Shown here one piece after another: positions 31,546 to 38,640 of a stretch of 38,640 nucleotides of DNA. Made by a program: the position numbers and the translations under genes. Source of the DNA: Nostoc sp. UCD121 (lineage in GTDB: Bacteria > Cyanobacteriota > Cyanobacteriia > Cyanobacteriales > Nostocaceae). Under the pieces are notes generated by a model. The model was not told the DNA's origin. It saw only the letters and a list, made by a program, of their open reading frames with translations, and did no database searches. Location of the stretch: positions 1 to 38,640 of the forward strand of contig NZ_JACKZS010000057.1 of the NCBI RefSeq assembly GCF_014222285.1, read 5' to 3'. Positions within the stretch are counted from its first letter, which is position 1; each line of letters starts with the position of its first letter.

Positions 31546-32197
31546 CACTACAAAAGCAGCCGCGAAAGCTGTAGCTGAGAAGTTAGCAGGGCGTAACCAA
31601 AACTCGACATCTAGCACTAATTTCACATCTGCTACCCCTACGACTACTCCCATAGATAGCCGCATCCCTGGCTTACTAACTGTCACCCCTGACTTAGTAC
31701 CGGGAATGATGCCACCATTCCAACCCAATCAATACCATATTTCAGATCCCCTAAATCCTCCCGAAACTCTCCCACAGGCAACTCAAAGCCAGCTTGATAA
31801 AGGGATGAAAATCTATGAAGGTGCAACGCGATCGCTCAAATTGACCGGGGCAGCGCTCGACCTAACACGCGAGAAATTTACTGTAATTGGTAAACACTCA
31901 AAGGCTTTTGGCGCTGGCATCCAAGCAGCTACCGAGATTGAAAAAGTCAAGGGTAATTATTTGGATTACCTTAATCAAAAAGAGGTAACTACCCAAAAAT
32001 CAGTTGCTTTAGATGTTAGTCAAGTTAAGACGAGCGCTGACACGAATATCTCGGTTTATAGCAAAGACGAACTAAATCAAAAGTTGTTACAAGCACAAAT
32101 TAAAGCTGAAGAATTGCGACTAAAAACTGTTGAATCACAGGGCAATCTAGCAAGCTTCAAAGCCCAATTGGGTGATTATCTGGAGGTAAAATCATGA
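31532..32197 (+). CDS. hypothetical protein coupled to membrane ATPase
   Basis: A 221-residue protein. The N-terminus is helical (IDTTKAAAKAVAEKLAGRNQ), followed by a Thr/Pro-rich linker (about 25-75). A longer domain with GMKIYEGATRSLKLTGAALD and a C-terminal coiled coil (ELNQKLLQAQIKAEELRLKT) complete it. It overlaps genes on both sides (14 bp and 4 bp), so stoichiometric expression with the ATPase is likely. No known family. Confidence 0.65.
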   Translation: MARIDTTKAAAKAVAEKLAGRNQNSTSSTNFTSATPTTTPIDSRIPGLLTVTPDLVPGMMPPFQPNQYHISDPLNPPETLPQATQSQLDKGMKIYEGATRSLKLTGAALDLTREKFTVIGKHSKAFGAGIQAATEIEKVKGNYLDYLNQKEVTTQKSVALDVSQVKTSADTNISVYSKDELNQKLLQAQIKAEELRLKTVESQGNLASFKAQLGDYLEVKS

Positions 32198-34365
32198 GAT
32201 TATCCTACAGCTTAGGGCTAAGTGCTTTTAGCTTGTGCGCTGGCTTGGCAGTAGCTTCTGGAGGGTTCACCAACGATATAGCCAAAGTAATCTCTATGCT
32301 TGGTGTGGGAGCATTGCCAGCAAGTTTTATTACTTACTTTATCGCGGATAATAAATCACAGAGATTGCTAAATGATGCTGAAAGTAAAAACGAACAAGCA
32401 GGTAAGACACTGCATAAAATAATTAGGGATTTTGACACTTGCAAGTCAAAGTTAACTAACGCTAGCAGCCAGCTAGAATCCTTGAGAGATGAACTCAAAG
32501 AAGCAAGAAATACCATCAACTCGTTAGGTCACAGCAAGCTAGAAAACACGGGTTTAATTGCCCAACTGCAAGCTAAGTTGAACCAAGCGTTTACCCAATC
32601 ACAGCAAGAAAAACAACGTATTGAATATTTAGAATCCGAATGTGAGCAATGGGAATTTAACTTTAAATCTCAAGTAGAAACGGAAGCTAATCAACGTTTT
32701 CAACTTGCTAAGTCTCAGGAATTAGAGAAAATTTACTTAGAGCATGACTCGATAACCAGTGAAGCTATGCAGTTATTTAGACGGCTGCAATCCTGGGGTG
32801 AGAAGGTAGCGCACGGACATCAAAGCAAAGCAGAAATTATCAAGAGTTTAGCAAGTAGCTACAACGAAAATTTAGATGAGGTTGGGGAGGCAATCGCTAG
32901 TGAGCGCCAAAATTATCTTTTGCAAATCGAATTACTAAACGAGCGTATAGGTCAGCTACAGCAACAATTGCTTGGTGATTTAATAGAACCCGTGTATGGT
33001 GAATTTGGCTTTGATATCAACGGGAAAATCGCCAACGAAATAGCGCGTACCTTGTTTAGTGATCTCAGGCTAGCTTTGAGCGTTAAAGGCTTTCAGGTGA
33101 AGCCTGACGGTGTTGTAGACATTGGCTATGGCTATTCCCGGTCTGTGCATCCCAAAGCCATTGCAGAAGCAATCAGCAAACATTCTGACACGCTGGCTAA
33201 AAAGTTAGGACTATTCAAAATAACAAGCGTTCGCAAGCTAGAAATAACCGATTGTATTGTGGTCAGTTACCGTATGGGCCCAGCCATCAAAACAGATGAA
33301 ATTAAGCTGATGGTTGGGACTCCTGACGAATTTATAAACTACGTCACTTCTCACCCTATCCGCTATCGGCTGATTGCAGATCCGGGCGTTGGTAAAACCC
33401 CAACCACTGCGGTAATGATTAGCGAAATCCTCAAAGCTGGTTGTACTCGTGGCAATACTGGCAAGGGCGAGAAAGTGCCTAATACTCTGGTTACAGTGTC
33501 TTATCCTGGTGCTGTTGCTTCACTCAAAGATAGCAACTATCCTTTAGAGCATTTCCTTAAGTATGGCGACACAACAGCCGCGATTAAATCCTTTGATGAT
33601 TGCCTAGACGACGGAAATTTTCGAGCTAAAAACCCCACATTCGCTGCTAACTTCTTTCAAATTTGGGCATGGGATGAATTAGATAACACCCTAAATTCTT
33701 GCAGTGAGCCATACAAGGCAGGGGAAAACCTCAAGAAGATTCTGAAGCAGTTTGGTCATAATAACATCGGCTGGATTGTGTCGGGTCAATCAGTGATGAC
33801 CAAACAAATCCCAGGTTTTACTAATGATGATCGGTCACTCTTTACCGAAATAATCATTGGCATTCCCAAAATCAGACATTACCTGAATACCTACGGCAAG
33901 GGGAAAAACAGCGAGTCTAACTTGGCTAAGTTGATTCGTAACTTAGACGCAATTGAAGAATACATCAACCATAAAAATGAGTTAGTTACCGATGATGCGA
34001 GATTATTAAGAGTAGCCTTAGTAGTCGATTCTCGCTCACCCAAACTTTATTTTTTACCTAATTTAGATAAAGTCAGTTTTAACTATCAAGAAATAGAGGA
34101 TACAAAGCGACTGGCAAGGGTTGCCAAGTCCCCTGACACGAATGACACGAGATTGACAAGGGATACTTTAAAGCCAAGCACAGTAAGCACTGACACGGTG
34201 ATGTCAGTCGCGTCATTTCCGACTATAGGGGGTAGCCGCCAAAGTGACACAAAGCCTTATTGTCCCCACTGTGGTCACGCAAATCTAACCGTGAGAAAGG
34301 ATAAAAGATATTACTGTTTGAACTGCAAAAAAATAACAGTTTCTAACAAAATAGTTTGGAAATAA
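32194..34365 (+). CDS. membrane-anchored coiled-coil ATPase with zinc ribbon
   Basis: A 723-residue protein with an unusual layout. Two hydrophobic segments (about 5-22 and 32-50) anchor it in the membrane. A long coiled coil follows (about 55-260), then a globular region (265-385). The P-loop ATPase core has Walker A ADPGVGKT (395-402) and a Walker B-like IWAWDELDN (490-498, Asp494/Glu495). SGQSVMT (530-536) may be a sensor strand. A low-complexity linker (about 645-685) leads to a zinc ribbon CPHC / CLNC (690-693, 708-711). This resembles DNA- or protein-translocating membrane ATPases in plan, but I recognise no specific family. The ATGA overlap with the preceding gene shows coupling. Confidence 0.75.
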   Translation: MRLSYSLGLSAFSLCAGLAVASGGFTNDIAKVISMLGVGALPASFITYFIADNKSQRLLNDAESKNEQAGKTLHKIIRDFDTCKSKLTNASSQLESLRDELKEARNTINSLGHSKLENTGLIAQLQAKLNQAFTQSQQEKQRIEYLESECEQWEFNFKSQVETEANQRFQLAKSQELEKIYLEHDSITSEAMQLFRRLQSWGEKVAHGHQSKAEIIKSLASSYNENLDEVGEAIASERQNYLLQIELLNERIGQLQQQLLGDLIEPVYGEFGFDINGKIANEIARTLFSDLRLALSVKGFQVKPDGVVDIGYGYSRSVHPKAIAEAISKHSDTLAKKLGLFKITSVRKLEITDCIVVSYRMGPAIKTDEIKLMVGTPDEFINYVTSHPIRYRLIADPGVGKTPTTAVMISEILKAGCTRGNTGKGEKVPNTLVTVSYPGAVASLKDSNYPLEHFLKYGDTTAAIKSFDDCLDDGNFRAKNPTFAANFFQIWAWDELDNTLNSCSEPYKAGENLKKILKQFGHNNIGWIVSGQSVMTKQIPGFTNDDRSLFTEIIIGIPKIRHYLNTYGKGKNSESNLAKLIRNLDAIEEYINHKNELVTDDARLLRVALVVDSRSPKLYFLPNLDKVSFNYQEIEDTKRLARVAKSPDTNDTRLTRDTLKPSTVSTDTVMSVASFPTIGGSRQSDTKPYCPHCGHANLTVRKDKRYYCLNCKKITVSNKIVWK

Positions 34366-34369
34366 ATAT

Positions 34370-34876
34370 ATGGACTTGGATGATATTACGACACTTATCT
34401 ATCAGCCTAAAAATGACCATGAGCCGGGATTTATCTATTTAATGGAAGCAGAGGGTTATCACGGGCTAATTCCTGGTTGTTACCTCCGTCGTTGCAAAAT
34501 TGGGTTATCTCGTAATCCCGAAGCTCGACTTGATAACTTTCATAGGAATCAACCACCTTGTAACGTGAAAATCCTCAAGACTATTTATGTAGAGGATATG
34601 GCAGATGTAGAGGGTGAATTACATCAACAATTTAGCCAATGCAATGTTGAGTTAATCAAAAGTCAAGAGTGGTTTGATTTTAATCCAGTGCAATTTATGA
34701 TGGTTAACTGGGAATTTGAGAAGCGATCGCTACACGTCTTTAGCATTAGCGACTTGCCAATTAAGCTAATCATTTTCAGCATGATCGGGCTATTGTCCGT
34801 GGGTGCGATCGCTGGCAGATTGACAAATCAACCAGTTAACTCCGTGATACAGCCACAAGATAAATTGACAAAGTAA
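34370..34876 (+). CDS. GIY-YIG-type nuclease with membrane segment
   Basis: A 168-residue protein with a T5orf172/MUG113-like GIY-YIG domain: GFIYLMEAEG (20-29) as the GIY strand, CKIGLSRNPEARL (42-54) as the YIG strand with the catalytic-type Arg53, and ADVEGELHQQF (78-88) with an acidic residue, followed by QEWFDF (99-104). A hydrophobic helix (about 130-149: IKLIIFSMIGLLSVGAIAG) near the C-terminus should place the nuclease at the membrane. It follows the membrane ATPase by 4 bp and ends just before a terminator. A membrane-tethered nuclease beside a membrane ATPase suggests DNA processing at the envelope. Confidence 0.78.
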   Translation: MDLDDITTLIYQPKNDHEPGFIYLMEAEGYHGLIPGCYLRRCKIGLSRNPEARLDNFHRNQPPCNVKILKTIYVEDMADVEGELHQQFSQCNVELIKSQEWFDFNPVQFMMVNWEFEKRSLHVFSISDLPIKLIIFSMIGLLSVGAIAGRLTNQPVNSVIQPQDKLTK

Positions 34877-34886
34877 GCAAAATTAA

Positions 34887-34915
34887 GGGAGGTTGTTAGC
34901 CTCCCTTTGGGTTTT
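34887..34915. terminator. bidirectional intrinsic terminator
   Basis: GGGAGG (34887-34892) pairs with CCTCCC (34900-34905) around a 7-nt loop, with AA before and TTTGGGTTTT after. It closes the rightward operon and, on the other strand, the small leftward gene that stops at 34914. Confidence 0.85.
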
Positions 34916-35075
34916 AGAACGGTGTGTTACCAGTCTCGTTTACCTTGGCGAGATATCCCCGCCAGTAGTCTCCATCCTGGCTTTTGGGTGGTAATCCAAT
35001 CGCCGCGTCGAATTCTCCGTCAAAGTAGTCGCTAGTAGGTTGGAATTGTTGAGGTTGAGCAATTGTGAGTAACAT
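34914..35075 (-). CDS. 53-residue conserved-looking small protein
   Basis: A minus-strand frame MLLTIAQPQQFQPTSDYFDG continuing through AAIGLPPKSQDGDYWRGYLA to NETGNTPF. AAAGG lies 8 nt before the ATG, and the stop lies next to the terminator, so it is a plausible gene. It has a Pro/Gln-rich start and an aromatic-acidic middle; no family known. It is divergent from the protelomerase-like gene across the iteron region. Confidence 0.6.
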   Translation of the reverse strand: MLLTIAQPQQFQPTSDYFDGEFDAAIGLPPKSQDGDYWRGYLAKVNETGNTPF

Positions 35076-35095
35076 GAGAATACCTTTTATTTTTA

Positions 35096-35122
35096 AGCTG
35101 CGGGTTAGTAGCCCGCTTTTTC
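35096..35122 (+). terminator. hairpin with T-run
   Basis: GCGGG (35100-35104) pairs with CCCGC (35112-35116) and is followed by TTTTT. In the rightward direction it would block readthrough into the protelomerase-like gene. On the minus strand the same hairpin lies in the leader of the 53-residue gene. Confidence 0.7.
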
Positions 35123-35133
35123 TGTGGTTCTTT

Positions 35134-35224
35134 CAACCTGTTATTAGCGTAGCTTAACCTGTTATATAATGTCAATAACTTGTTAAAAATATCTCACAGG
35201 TTATTGACATTGGCTAACTTGTTA
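35134..35224. repeat. 21-bp-spaced iterons and inverted repeat
   Basis: The motif YAACYTGTTA occurs at 35134, 35155 and 35176, spaced exactly 21 bp. An inverted copy lies near 35194-35203 and another direct copy at 35215-35224. Overlaid is an inverted repeat AATGTCAATAAC (35168-35179) / GTTATTGACATT (35200-35211). Each arm contains a TTGACA-like -35, so the array covers divergent promoters. The rightward promoter would use TTGACA at 35204-35209, with an iteron in its spacer. Confidence 0.75.
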
Positions 35225-35266
35225 GTTAAGTTAATAACAGCTTAGAAATAAAGGGGAGTCAGTCAG

Positions 35267-37117
35267 ATGTCTAAAGCAGTTCAGGAACAAGTAGATCAAC
35301 TCTTTGTTGCGGTCAAAGATTTGCAAAGCCTTGAAGAGATCAAGCCACACTGTGAGAAGTTCAACGAGTGGATAAATACCAACACTAACTACAGCATTAA
35401 AAGCTTAGGCACTGTGCTGAGTCGGGCTGGCTTCTATAAAAAATTCAAGTCACTGCCATTAGAGCAAGGGAAAAACGCTGATTCTGTACCCAAGCATGAT
35501 GCCCAAGGCAACGTAACAGGTTATGAGTTAAAGCACTATGTTTTACTGCTGTGTGGTCTGGATAAAAAGGATTGGGAGGAGCGTAACGAGTCAACACGGG
35601 TAAGCTTACGCCTCGATAATGGTCAGGAAATCAGCCCAGACGAATATTTAGAAGTAACAGGTAAGCTGTTAGAATCCCAAGACCTCCATGAAGTAGCAGT
35701 GGGGTTAATTGCTGCCACTGGCCGCCGCCCTCATGAAATTCTGGCTCGTGCTAAGTTCGCACCTGTGGAGGGTCAAAGCTATCAGGTAATGTTCACTGGT
35801 CAAGGTAAAAAACGGGGAGATAAGCCAGTATTCCCCATCGCTACCCTCTACCCTGCTAGTTACGTCATTGAGCGATTGAACTGGTTAAGAAAGGAGCCAA
35901 CAACTAAAGCACTGTTGGCAGAGGTGGCTAACGAGAATCCTACAGACCTTTCAGCCCAAAACCGTGCTATTGATAGTCGCCGCAACGGTTCACTTAATCG
36001 AGTAGTTCGTGGTTATTTTGGAGACAAGGGAGATAAAACCCCAATTCTGAATTTTCGACATGGGGAAGAACAAGACAACTGCAAAGCATTACGAGCCGCA
36101 TATTTAGCATTGGCTACAGAAAGAGATTGCCAGGGTTCAACGGGTTCTAAGATGCTACACGCCGCTAGGTTAGCTGGTCACTTTGTTAAGGATGCTCCCA
36201 CCGACCGAGATTTACAAAATCTTGTAACCACTTTGGGGTATGCCGATTACTACCTTACAAAACCTGTAGGTTTTCCCGATGCTCCATCAAAAGAAAAACT
36301 TTCAAATGTTCGGGTTAGTTCTTCAGATTTAGAAGCTATTCGCCACTTGCAAGAGGAGTTAAATTTACCCAATCAGCAATCAGTTATTACTTACTTGCTT
36401 GAGTCATTTAACAACCGGTTGGACACTGCAAAGCAATTACAGTCAGCACAGCAGAGAGTTGCCCAATTAGAAACAAAGATTAAAGAGTTACAGCAAAGTA
36501 ATAACCAGTTAGAAGATAGCAATAACCAACTGGATATAACTAACAAACAATTGACAAAGGAGAAAGCAGCAATGGAAACCACAGCACAGCAACCCCAGAC
36601 AGTTACTCTGAATGTCACCGAGTTAGACTCTTGGCTAGAGAAAAAAGTTATTGAGGTGGTGAACAAGGTAACTCAAGGTGTGGCTACAGCACCGGCTGTT
36701 ACTGCCACAGATGCCAAGGTAACACCCATCAAAGAAGAGATTGACTGGCAAGCCAAGACTGATGCTGAGATATGGGGAAGCAAAGCGCCGGGGGCAGGTA
36801 TAGAAAAAATTCGTCGGTCTTATCAGGCAATTTGTTTGTATAACGATACTGTAGCGACTCTTGACTCAGATCGCCTAGCAATTACTAACCAAGCACTCAG
36901 AGATTTATCGGGCTGTAACGGGTTGCTGGTACGTGATTGGATTGAAGCCCATAAAGATGAAGTGATTAGCCATAATGCTAAGTTCGGTATGGAGAACAAG
37001 AAAGACCCTAGTAACCCTGCCAGCTATGCCAACAAGGGCAAGGACACAGATAAAATTCTTTTGCTGATAAACGATGAGTTCTTGAGTGGGGAAGGCTTTA
37101 AGGCAGGGAGAAGCTGA
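35267..37117 (+). CDS. protelomerase-like (telomere resolvase family) protein
   Basis: A 616-residue protein whose N-terminal two-thirds matches the tyrosine-recombinase-related telomere resolvase pattern: AATGRRPHEIL (149-159) with the first catalytic Arg, GQGKKRG with a Lys (about 181), and NCKALRAAYLALAT with the second Arg (276). A region with His305 and Tyr325/328/329 follows (LAGHFVK, TTLGYADYYL). The His-Tyr spacing is longer than in TelK or ResT, so the nucleophile is uncertain. After about 350 come a helical domain, a coiled coil (385-435) and a C-terminal domain (about 485-616). AAAGGGGAG lies 12-20 nt before ATG. Such enzymes make hairpin telomeres of linear replicons. A related function in recombination is the alternative. 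Confidence 0.65.
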   Translation: MSKAVQEQVDQLFVAVKDLQSLEEIKPHCEKFNEWINTNTNYSIKSLGTVLSRAGFYKKFKSLPLEQGKNADSVPKHDAQGNVTGYELKHYVLLLCGLDKKDWEERNESTRVSLRLDNGQEISPDEYLEVTGKLLESQDLHEVAVGLIAATGRRPHEILARAKFAPVEGQSYQVMFTGQGKKRGDKPVFPIATLYPASYVIERLNWLRKEPTTKALLAEVANENPTDLSAQNRAIDSRRNGSLNRVVRGYFGDKGDKTPILNFRHGEEQDNCKALRAAYLALATERDCQGSTGSKMLHAARLAGHFVKDAPTDRDLQNLVTTLGYADYYLTKPVGFPDAPSKEKLSNVRVSSSDLEAIRHLQEELNLPNQQSVITYLLESFNNRLDTAKQLQSAQQRVAQLETKIKELQQSNNQLEDSNNQLDITNKQLTKEKAAMETTAQQPQTVTLNVTELDSWLEKKVIEVVNKVTQGVATAPAVTATDAKVTPIKEEIDWQAKTDAEIWGSKAPGAGIEKIRRSYQAICLYNDTVATLDSDRLAITNQALRDLSGCNGLLVRDWIEAHKDEVISHNAKFGMENKKDPSNPASYANKGKDTDKILLLINDEFLSGEGFKAGRS

Positions 37118-37137
37118 AACGGATCTGGAGTAGGATA

Positions 37138-37212
37138 ATGATTACTTATCAGAACGTGATTTCTTATAAGCAAGATTCTGATAAATGAAGAGCAGCGCGT
37201 CGCTATAATCAT
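37138..37212. repeat. nested near-palindrome after protelomerase-like gene
   Basis: The inner arms TTATCAGAA (37146-37154) / TTCTGATAA (37176-37184) flank the perfect 8-bp centre CTTATAAG (37163-37170). The outer arms are ATGATTA (37138-37144) / TAATCAT (37206-37212). Symmetry is imperfect (8 versus 5 bp gaps). It is a candidate resolution site for the neighbouring enzyme. Confidence 0.55.
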
Positions 37213-37312
37213 CTTTCCCCCGAATCTTGATACCCTTGTGCTGCTAGTCTTAAAAAATATACTGCTGTTTTTCTTTATATTACGAGTAGCTAGCGAGGAT
37301 CAAATTTTAAAT

Positions 37313-37528
37313 ATGGCTTTTGAGCAAATCGAAGCATTTTTAAAGAAAATGCAGTCTGAACCTGAACTTAAAAACGAGGTGCTTGCAGCACCAACCGCAG
37401 ATGATGTTGCGCGAATAGCACTAAAGCTTGGTTTTGAATTTTCAGGTGATGAATTATTGAGAATGTCAGGTAAGAAAGTTGGCAGCATTACTGTTAGAAA
37501 AACTGATCTTCCTGGAGAGTACAACTAG
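37313..37528 (+). CDS. Nif11-domain protein
   Basis: A 71-residue protein starting MAFEQIEAFLKKMQSEPELK. The pattern FL-hydrophobic-PELKNEV-x-A-x-T-DDVARIALKLGFEFSGDELL is the Nif11 domain, which in many cyanobacterial proteins forms the leader of ribosomal peptide precursors. No GG or GA leader cleavage site and no Cys/Ser-rich core follows; the tail is KKVGSITVRKTDLPGEYN. It may be a free-standing Nif11 protein. No modification enzymes lie nearby. I chose the internal ATG because the upstream 25 codons are a hydrophobic run outside the domain. Confidence 0.8.
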   Translation: MAFEQIEAFLKKMQSEPELKNEVLAAPTADDVARIALKLGFEFSGDELLRMSGKKVGSITVRKTDLPGEYN

Positions 37529-38105
37529 GGGTCACGCGAGAATTTTTGAAAAAGGCAGAAGGCAGAGGGATGAATAGCGATCGCTTTTAACTTCCTCCCA
37601 AGATGAGAAATAAGCCGCGTAAATGTGGTGAATGGGCAAATAGCCAAGTTAGGAGATTAAAGGGACTATAGGCGATTGTGGGGTGTGTGGTGAGTGCGAT
37701 CGCCAGAGATAAGCTAATAGTCATTCATTTTTCCAGACTGACTCGCTCGTGGTAAGGGCTTCAACCTTGGATTTATGCAACTTAAATGCTCATTAGCTTA
37801 GGCTTTTGGGTTTCTATAGCAGGGGTAGGGGAGAATCGCTTACAGAGGTTATGCCAAGGGAGCGCTCGACAGCTGCCAAACTCCCAACACAGCTTTCTAA
37901 ACACCTTGGAGTAGGTGCAAAACCTACCCCAACTTTTTAAATGCGATTCACTATAGTTGATAACTTTAATCTTGCCTTTTCAAAAATACTTTATGTCTTT
38001 GGTAACGTTATTTTTTGGGCATCACTAAGTATTTTTATCTACTCTGATCAAAGCGATTTTAGGAAATTAAAAATAGCAAAAATAAGCGTAGTAGGTATGT
38101 TTATT
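37529..38105. other. gene-free region
   Basis: No convincing gene was found. It holds HIP1-like sites, an inverted pair GAATCGC (about 37833) / GCGATTC (about 37943) bracketed by CTATAG copies, and a terminator-like hairpin at 37912-37940. The pairing of CTATAG and GAATCGC blocks on both sides suggests an eroded foldback or MITE-like element. Confidence 0.4.
37912..37940 (+). terminator. terminator-like hairpin
   Basis: GTAGGT pairs with ACCTAC around a short A-rich loop, followed by CCCCAACTTTTT. It lies about 390 bp after the Nif11 gene within a larger inverted repeat. Confidence 0.45.
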
Positions 38106-38297
38106 TAGAGGTGGCTGATTTTCCAATTTTTGGCAATTTTATCGCTTCTCGCTAGCTACCTGTTGAGCTACCAAATAACTACCTGTCTGGAAAATCAAAA
38201 ATCACAAAAAACCACTACTTTTTCACCCAACAGGTAGCTAGGTGTCACCTGTCTGGTAGCCCGATAACTACCTCTAGGGAATTGTATTATACAATAC
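38106..38297. repeat. complex direct and inverted repeat cluster
   Basis: CTAGCTACCTGTTG (38152-38165) and CAACAGGTAGCTAG (38228-38241) form a perfect 14-bp inverted repeat. ACCTGTCTGG occurs at 38181 and 38247, ATAACTACCT at 38175 and 38264. GATTTTCCA (about 38117-38125) is inverted at TGGAAAATC (about 38188-38196). The odd palindrome ATTGTAT-T-ATACAAT (38281-38295) follows. It is iteron-like; a candidate origin, resolution or transfer site. Confidence 0.75.
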
Positions 38298-38372
38298 AGT
38301 TTAGCTCGGAATCTACTTTAGTTTTATGTAGATTATCAGGCTTTAAAAAATCTCTACTGCACCCAGTTATTC

Positions 38373-38573
38373 TTACAATCCCAGCATTGATATCAATGTT
38401 TTGGAATCCTGCAACTGGTTGCGCCCAATGAATCTAATATTTTCAAGGCTTGGGTCAGCGTTGAGTTTTTCTGTTGAGCGGTTGGCGTGAGATACACAAA
38501 GCGCAATGTTACCCCACTTTATTTTTTTCAGTCGCATGATGGCGTAACCGCTATGAGCCGGTGGCGATCGCAA
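38373..38573 (-). pseudogene. truncated MobV-type relaxase start
   Basis: The minus-strand frame includes YAIMRLKKIKWGNIALCVSH followed by NADPSLENIRFIG. This matches the N-terminus of MobV/Pre plasmid mobilisation proteins (YAIxRxxKLKxxGNxxxxxxH, then NADP). The frame ends after only about 66 codons, far short of the several hundred of a relaxase, and the upstream end lies at a HIP1 site without a proper start. It is a fragment of a mobilisation gene. Confidence 0.65.
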
Positions 38574-38640
38574 TCAGCCCAAATTGACTACAAAAGAACT
38601 ACTCAAAAACGACAAAAGCAGATGAAGTTTAACATCTGGG

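Noticed and set aside
35134..38297. CRISPR array interpretation of the repeats
   Set aside because: Repeats are only about 10-14 bp, occur in both orientations, and lack uniform spacers of 30-40 bp. No cas genes are present.

Overview
The window looks like part of a plasmid, or plasmid-like mobile replicon, of a filamentous nitrogen-fixing-type cyanobacterium (Nostoc/Anabaena group). Evidence: frequent HIP1 octamers (GCGATCGC), Nostoc-type short palindromic repeats, a NucA/NuiA pair, a giant HstK-type Ser/Thr plus histidine kinase, a glycine-rich RRM protein followed by ribosomal protein S21, and a CyRepA1-type replication protein. ParA/ParB, CyRepA1, a tyrosine recombinase, a protelomerase-like protein and a mobilisation-relaxase remnant all point to an extrachromosomal element.

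Layout. 1-7 kb: accessory genes (zinc-ribbon remnant, nuiA and nucA convergent, a basic DNA-binding-like protein, tyrosine recombinase, small HNH protein, small hypotheticals, GNAT acetyltransferase, one decayed gene). 7.3-10.2 kb: an HNH endonuclease gene sitting directly behind a short leader peptide and terminator, then a dense tRNA array. The array has about 25 tRNA-like units, 23 of them readable, which together cover all 20 amino acids, behind a consensus promoter with a palindrome on its -10 box. 10.2-15.3 kb: a haem-oxygenase-like di-iron protein, a P-loop kinase-like protein, parAB with two copies of a 16-20 bp palindrome, and a degenerate aldo/keto reductase. 15.4-20.9 kb: one 1832-residue signalling protein. 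21.5-22.7 kb: rbp-rpsU on the minus strand and a frameshifted small gene. 22.7-24.4 kb: a complete-looking IS200/IS605-type element (tnpA, tnpB). 24.4-28.6 kb: the CyRepA1 replication gene and its overlapping partner, with a long interrupted inverted repeat upstream. 28.9-29.5 kb: a coiled-coil protein and a ribbon-helix-helix repressor candidate.

29.6-34.9 kb is the best candidate for an undescribed system. A strong promoter with an operator-like palindrome drives a tight rightward gene set: HTH-like protein, two accessory proteins, two small proteins, a membrane-anchored coiled-coil P-loop ATPase with a C-terminal zinc ribbon, and a GIY-YIG (T5orf172/MUG113-like) nuclease with its own C-terminal membrane segment. 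A bidirectional terminator closes it. The same 9-bp operator core lies just upstream of the divergent ribbon-helix-helix gene, so that protein is the likely regulator.

35-38.6 kb: a protelomerase-like protein preceded by 21-bp-spaced iterons and followed by a nested near-palindrome, a Nif11-domain protein, about 840 bp of gene-free repeat-rich DNA, and a truncated MobV-type relaxase start. The protelomerase call raises the possibility that this replicon is or was linear with hairpin ends. That is inference, and the window alone does not show the ends.
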